Positions 7,302-9,633 of a stretch of DNA of 9,633 nt are shown here, in pieces; the stretch's first letter is position 1, and every line of letters begins with the position of its first letter. The notes beneath the pieces were generated by a model. It saw only the letters and a program-made list of their open reading frames with translations. It was not told the origin of the DNA and made no database searches. Both the position numbers and the translations under genes were made by a program. This DNA comes from Treponema sp. GTDB lineage: Bacteria > Spirochaetota > Spirochaetia > Treponematales > Breznakiellaceae. The stretch lies in NCBI GenBank assembly GCA_031272575.1, contig JAISTO010000207.1, positions 1 through 9,633 on the forward strand, given 5' to 3'.

Positions 7302-7844
7302 ATGAAAAAAGTGTTTGGAGGATGGATCATCCTCACGACCGTGCTTGCGGGCTGCGCGAGCATGGGAGGCGGCAATGTCACACTGGATACAGTGTACATT
7401 GGGAATCAGGTCTCGGAGAATCAGCACGCTATGGAGGCTGAAGGCACCGAGAACGGCACGAACATCGAGAACTGGCGTCACGCGCTGGACGGGGGCTACT
7501 TTCAGTTCACCCTGAAGACCGGCGGGAACGAGAACCTCGCGCTGAAGGTGCACTACTGGGCGCACGAGCAGGGCGAACGCACGTTCAACATCAGTGTGGA
7601 AGGCCAGGTGATCGCTGTCGAGAATGTGGTGGGCAAGTTTGACAAAGAGCCCGTGCAGCAGGAGTTTTACGACGTGCTCTACCCCATCCCGCCGGAACTG
7701 GTCAGGGGCAAGGCCGCGATCAAGGTGAAGTTCCAGGGCGTGGATGACTACCAGACCGCGGGCGGCGTGTACGGGCTCATCCTGGTAAAGACGGCCGATC
7801 CGGAGCCCGCGGCCGAGCCGGCGGCAGAGCCGGCGGCGGAGTAG
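7302..7844 (+). CDS. Small lipoprotein made of a single DUF6805-like beta-sandwich domain
   Basis: 180-residue lipoprotein of unknown function. The ATG at 7302 is chosen over in-frame codons upstream because it has the best ribosome binding site of the operon (GGAGG, 7291-7295, preceded by seven T) and starts a clean signal peptide with lipobox LAGC (Cys18). Residues of about 28-165 match the pattern I recall for DUF6805, the domain usually found at the C terminus of GH127-type beta-L-arabinofuranosidases: WRHALDGGYFQFTLK, LKVHYWAHEQGERTFNISVEGQ, EFYDVLYPIPPELVRGK, then VKF and TAGGVYGLILVK. Here it has no catalytic partner. The tail (168-180) is three EPAA repeats plus a final Glu. Placed between two arabinanase genes, it could bind glycan or scaffold the enzymes at the cell surface; this is inference. 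The next gene starts 3 nt after its stop. Confidence 0.85.
   Translation: MKKVFGGWIILTTVLAGCASMGGGNVTLDTVYIGNQVSENQHAMEAEGTENGTNIENWRHALDGGYFQFTLKTGGNENLALKVHYWAHEQGERTFNISVEGQVIAVENVVGKFDKEPVQQEFYDVLYPIPPELVRGKAAIKVKFQGVDDYQTAGGVYGLILVKTADPEPAAEPAAEPAAE
7803..7838 (+). repeat. Three 12-bp tandem repeats encoding EPAA units
   Basis: Three near-identical 12-base units (GAGCCSGCGGCN) at 7803-7814, 7815-7826 and 7827-7838 encode Glu-Pro-Ala-Ala three times at the C terminus of the small lipoprotein. The GGAG formed at the end of the last unit and the following codon (7838-7841) lies 6 nt before the next start and probably serves as its ribosome binding site. Repeat number could vary by slippage without a frame change. 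Confidence 0.85.
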
Positions 7845-7847
7845 CCC

Positions 7848-9440
7848 ATGCCGAAAAGGAAACGCCCGCTGCCGGCCCTGCCTGCGGCACTGCTCGGCCT
7901 TTTTCTGCTCTGCGGGGGGCAGGGCTGCAACCTGATCGACACCAGCGCCAGGCCCGGCGGCTCCGGCGACAGCACGGAGTCCATCCCCCGCTTCAGCGAT
8001 GTCACGGTGCATGACCCCTCGGTCTTCCCGGCCGGCGGGGGCGAGTTTCGCGTCATAGGGTCTTTTCTTGCTACCGCGAAGACGAGCAACTTCATGCAGT
8101 GGACACAGGAAAAGAACGACTTCAGCACCGCTACCTACAGCCAGAGCAAGTACTATCCGACAGGGGGCGTTTCCACCACACCCGATACCGCGAACCAGAC
8201 CATACAGCAGCAGATCAATGATGTGCTGCGCGGGCAGGTCGATTCCCTCAACTTCTACGCAAGCGATATTCACCAGATGCCCAACGGGAAGTACTATCAC
8301 TATTACAGCCTCACCTGCTCCGCATGGTGCAGCGCCATCGGCGTGGCTATCGCGGACAATGTTGACGGCCCCTACGAGACGCAGGGGCTTATTGTCCGCT
8401 CGAAAGAGGCCGGCAACAACAAAGCCCCGGACGGGACAACCGCATGGAGTGCAAGCCGTCATCCCAACTGCATAGACCCGCAGGCTTTCTTCGATCATCA
8501 GAACAACTTCTGGCTTGTGTACGGGTCCTGGCGGGGAGGCATCTACCTGCTGCAACTCGATCCGGCTACCGGCCTGCCCAACAATGCGGCAATCAACAGT
8601 GAGAGCGACGGGTACGGCAGGCGCATACTCAAAAACATTAACGACCGGGGTATAGAAGCGCCCTACATTATCTACAGCCCCGAGGCGCAGCGGTATTTCC
8701 TGTTCGTGTCGTACGACGGCCTTACCGCAACGGGCGGTTACCATATCCGTATGTTCCGCTCCCAGTCCAACGACGCGAGCGGCCCCTACCTTGACCGCGG
8801 CGGGCACGATGTCACCACCACCGGGCTTGGCAGCGGGGATTACGAAAGCCATGGGGTGAAAGTGCTGGGGGGCTACCAGTTTGCGCACCTGTCGGAAGAG
8901 AAGGGCACGGCCACGACCGGCTACCTTTCGCCCGGGCACAACAGCGCCTACTACGACTCCGCCTCGGGGAAGTACTTCCTGATCCACCACACGCGCTTCG
9001 TGGGGAGGGGCGAGGGGCATCAGGTGCGGGTGCGGGAAATGTTCCTGAACGAGGACGACTGGCTCGTTGCCGCGCCCTTCCGCTACGACGCCGGAACGGT
9101 GCGCGCTTTTACCGAAGAGGCGCTGGCCGGCACGTGGAAGTTGATCAACCACGGGAAGGACCGCAACACCACCGCGCATACGTCGGAGACGTATCAGTTT
9201 GAAAGTGACGGCAGCGTAGTGCCGGCAGGCGGCGGCGCGGTGGTCGGCGGCGCTGGTACCAGCGCCTGGTCGCTCGAGGCGGACAGCAGGACCGCGCACA
9301 TCACCATAGACGGCGTACGGTACAAGGGGGTCTTCCTGCGCCAGTGGGATGATGACAACAAGGTCTGGGTCTACGCCTTTACCGCGCTCTCCGATGACGG
9401 CACCGCCCTCTGGGGCGCGCAGCCCGGGGTGCGCCAGTGA
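7848..9440 (+). CDS. GH43 endo-alpha-1,5-L-arabinanase-type lipoprotein (AbnB/Abn2-like), second copy
   Basis: Second arabinanase-type enzyme (530 residues), paralogous to the GH43 gene two positions upstream and with the same domain order. The catalytic triad is intact: Asp56 (VHDPSVF), Asp210 (NCIDPQAFF) and Glu270 (GIEAPYIIYSP); His364 in SPGHNS is also kept. The C-terminal lipocalin-like domain begins near 425 (LAGTWKLINHG). Like its paralogue it has ASD (138-140) where GH43 arabinanases usually have APD. It differs by a longer polar segment after the first blade (about 85-125) and by an Ala in place of Gly after the catalytic Glu. The basic start and hydrophobic stretch form a signal peptide, with Cys27 in GGQGC as the likely lipidated residue; this lipobox is atypical and the protein could instead be secreted or handled by relaxed spirochaetal rules. 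It is the last gene of the operon. The two enzymes may differ in arabinan branching or chain-length preference, which sequence alone does not show. Confidence 0.9.
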   Translation: MPKRKRPLPALPAALLGLFLLCGGQGCNLIDTSARPGGSGDSTESIPRFSDVTVHDPSVFPAGGGEFRVIGSFLATAKTSNFMQWTQEKNDFSTATYSQSKYYPTGGVSTTPDTANQTIQQQINDVLRGQVDSLNFYASDIHQMPNGKYYHYYSLTCSAWCSAIGVAIADNVDGPYETQGLIVRSKEAGNNKAPDGTTAWSASRHPNCIDPQAFFDHQNNFWLVYGSWRGGIYLLQLDPATGLPNNAAINSESDGYGRRILKNINDRGIEAPYIIYSPEAQRYFLFVSYDGLTATGGYHIRMFRSQSNDASGPYLDRGGHDVTTTGLGSGDYESHGVKVLGGYQFAHLSEEKGTATTGYLSPGHNSAYYDSASGKYFLIHHTRFVGRGEGHQVRVREMFLNEDDWLVAAPFRYDAGTVRAFTEEALAGTWKLINHGKDRNTTAHTSETYQFESDGSVVPAGGGAVVGGAGTSAWSLEADSRTAHITIDGVRYKGVFLRQWDDDNKVWVYAFTALSDDGTALWGAQPGVRQ

Positions 9441-9481
9441 GCCGTCACTTGCCCTCTCACCCTCGCGCCACTCCCCCCCCA
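9441..9481. other. Post-operon spacer with an 8-C run
   Basis: Short non-coding segment directly after the last stop codon, pyrimidine-rich, ending in eight C at 9473-9480. No gene or hairpin is visible. The homopolymer recalls the G runs at the other edge of the window. Confidence 0.5.
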
Positions 9482-9577
9482 GGAGTTTGTAGCGCTTTGA
9501 CTAAAGCGCACTGAAAATTAGAGATTTTTGCCTGCCCACTTACAAGTGGGCAGGCAAAAATCTACTCTAAAAACTCC
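9482..9577. repeat. Structured 96-bp palindromic element, possibly a MITE-like or REP-like repeat
   Basis: The ends form an imperfect inverted repeat: GGAGTTTGTAG (9482-9492) against the complement of 9567-9577, 10 of 11 positions. Inside are a 7-bp hairpin GCGCTTT/AAAGCGC (9492-9498 and 9503-9509, 4-nt loop), the pair TTAGAG/CTCTAA (9518-9523 and 9565-9570), and a perfect 20-bp inverted repeat (9522-9541 and 9544-9563) around GCCTGCCCACTT. In the last, T-runs lie on the 5' arm and A-runs on the 3' arm on both strands, so no U-tract follows the stem and it is not an ordinary intrinsic terminator. No target duplication is evident. Whether copies exist elsewhere cannot be seen from this window. 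Confidence 0.55.
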
Positions 9578-9594
9578 AAAAGCAGCCTCGAAAA

Positions 9595-9616
9595 GCGTGA
9601 AATCACGCGAATTTTT
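9595..9616 (+). terminator. Weak intrinsic terminator candidate after the operon
   Basis: GCGTG (9595-9599) and CACGC (9604-9608) form a 5-bp hairpin with an AAAT loop, followed after three bases (GAA) by five T. The stem is short and the T-run is slightly displaced, so termination efficiency is uncertain. The position, about 155 nt after the last stop codon, is plausible for the end of the operon transcript. Confidence 0.4.
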
Positions 9617-9633
9617 CATCGAATTATTCAAAG

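Noticed and set aside
7266..9299. Minus-strand reading frame of 677 codons opposite the small lipoprotein and second arabinanase
   Set aside because: No motif is visible and the plus strand holds genes with intact catalytic residues and ribosome binding sites.
9497..9524. TTGACT and TAGAGA with 16-bp spacing as a second promoter
   Set aside because: The -10 match is poor and the -35 lies inside a hairpin loop; probably chance.
9518..9619. 33-codon minus-strand reading frame across the inverted repeat
   Set aside because: It begins MKNSRDF, has no ribosome binding site and its coding region is mostly the palindrome; I cannot support it as a gene.
9528..9633. Plus-strand frame open from 9522 to the right edge, ending in SREFFIELFK
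   Set aside because: Only TTG or GTG starts are available, without a Shine-Dalgarno sequence, and the frame runs through the palindrome and hairpin. It could be the start of a gene beyond the window but the evidence is too thin.

Overview
The window looks like a carbohydrate-utilisation locus from a GC-rich bacterium with lipoprotein-based surface enzymes and binding proteins. A spirochaete (Treponema or relative) is my best guess. The reasons are the number of lipoproteins, some with loose lipoboxes, an AraNPQ-type sugar ABC importer instead of a SusC/SusD pair, and a large lipoprotein lytic transglycosylase next door. No rRNA or housekeeping marker is present, so the assignment is inference.

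Layout: positions 1-162 are non-coding and carry long G and C homopolymer runs and inverted repeats. Positions 163-2496 (minus strand) encode a 777-residue SLT-type lytic transglycosylase lipoprotein, unrelated in function to the rest. A divergent intergenic region (2497-2644) holds a near-consensus sigma70 promoter facing right, preceded by an A/T tract. Just after the predicted start site is a 12-bp perfect palindrome that resembles the operator of the arabinose repressor AraR. Positions 2645-9440 (plus strand) form one tight operon of six genes: sugar-binding lipoprotein (AraN-like), two permeases (AraP- and AraQ-like), a GH43 endo-arabinanase-type lipoprotein, a small lipoprotein consisting almost entirely of one DUF6805-like beta-sandwich domain, and a second paralogous GH43 arabinanase-type lipoprotein. 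Positions 9441-9633 are non-coding, with a 20-bp perfect inverted repeat inside a larger structured segment and a modest terminator candidate.

Working model: the two lipid-anchored arabinanases cut alpha-1,5-arabinan outside the cell, and the small lipoprotein may hold arabinose-containing glycan near them. The AraN-like protein captures the arabino-oligosaccharides and the AraP/AraQ channel imports them, with an ATPase encoded elsewhere (none is in the window). An AraR-like repressor, also encoded elsewhere, would keep the operon off without arabinose. The most unusual parts are the free-standing DUF6805-like lipoprotein between two arabinanase paralogues, the AraR-like operator, and the repeat-like structures at both edges.
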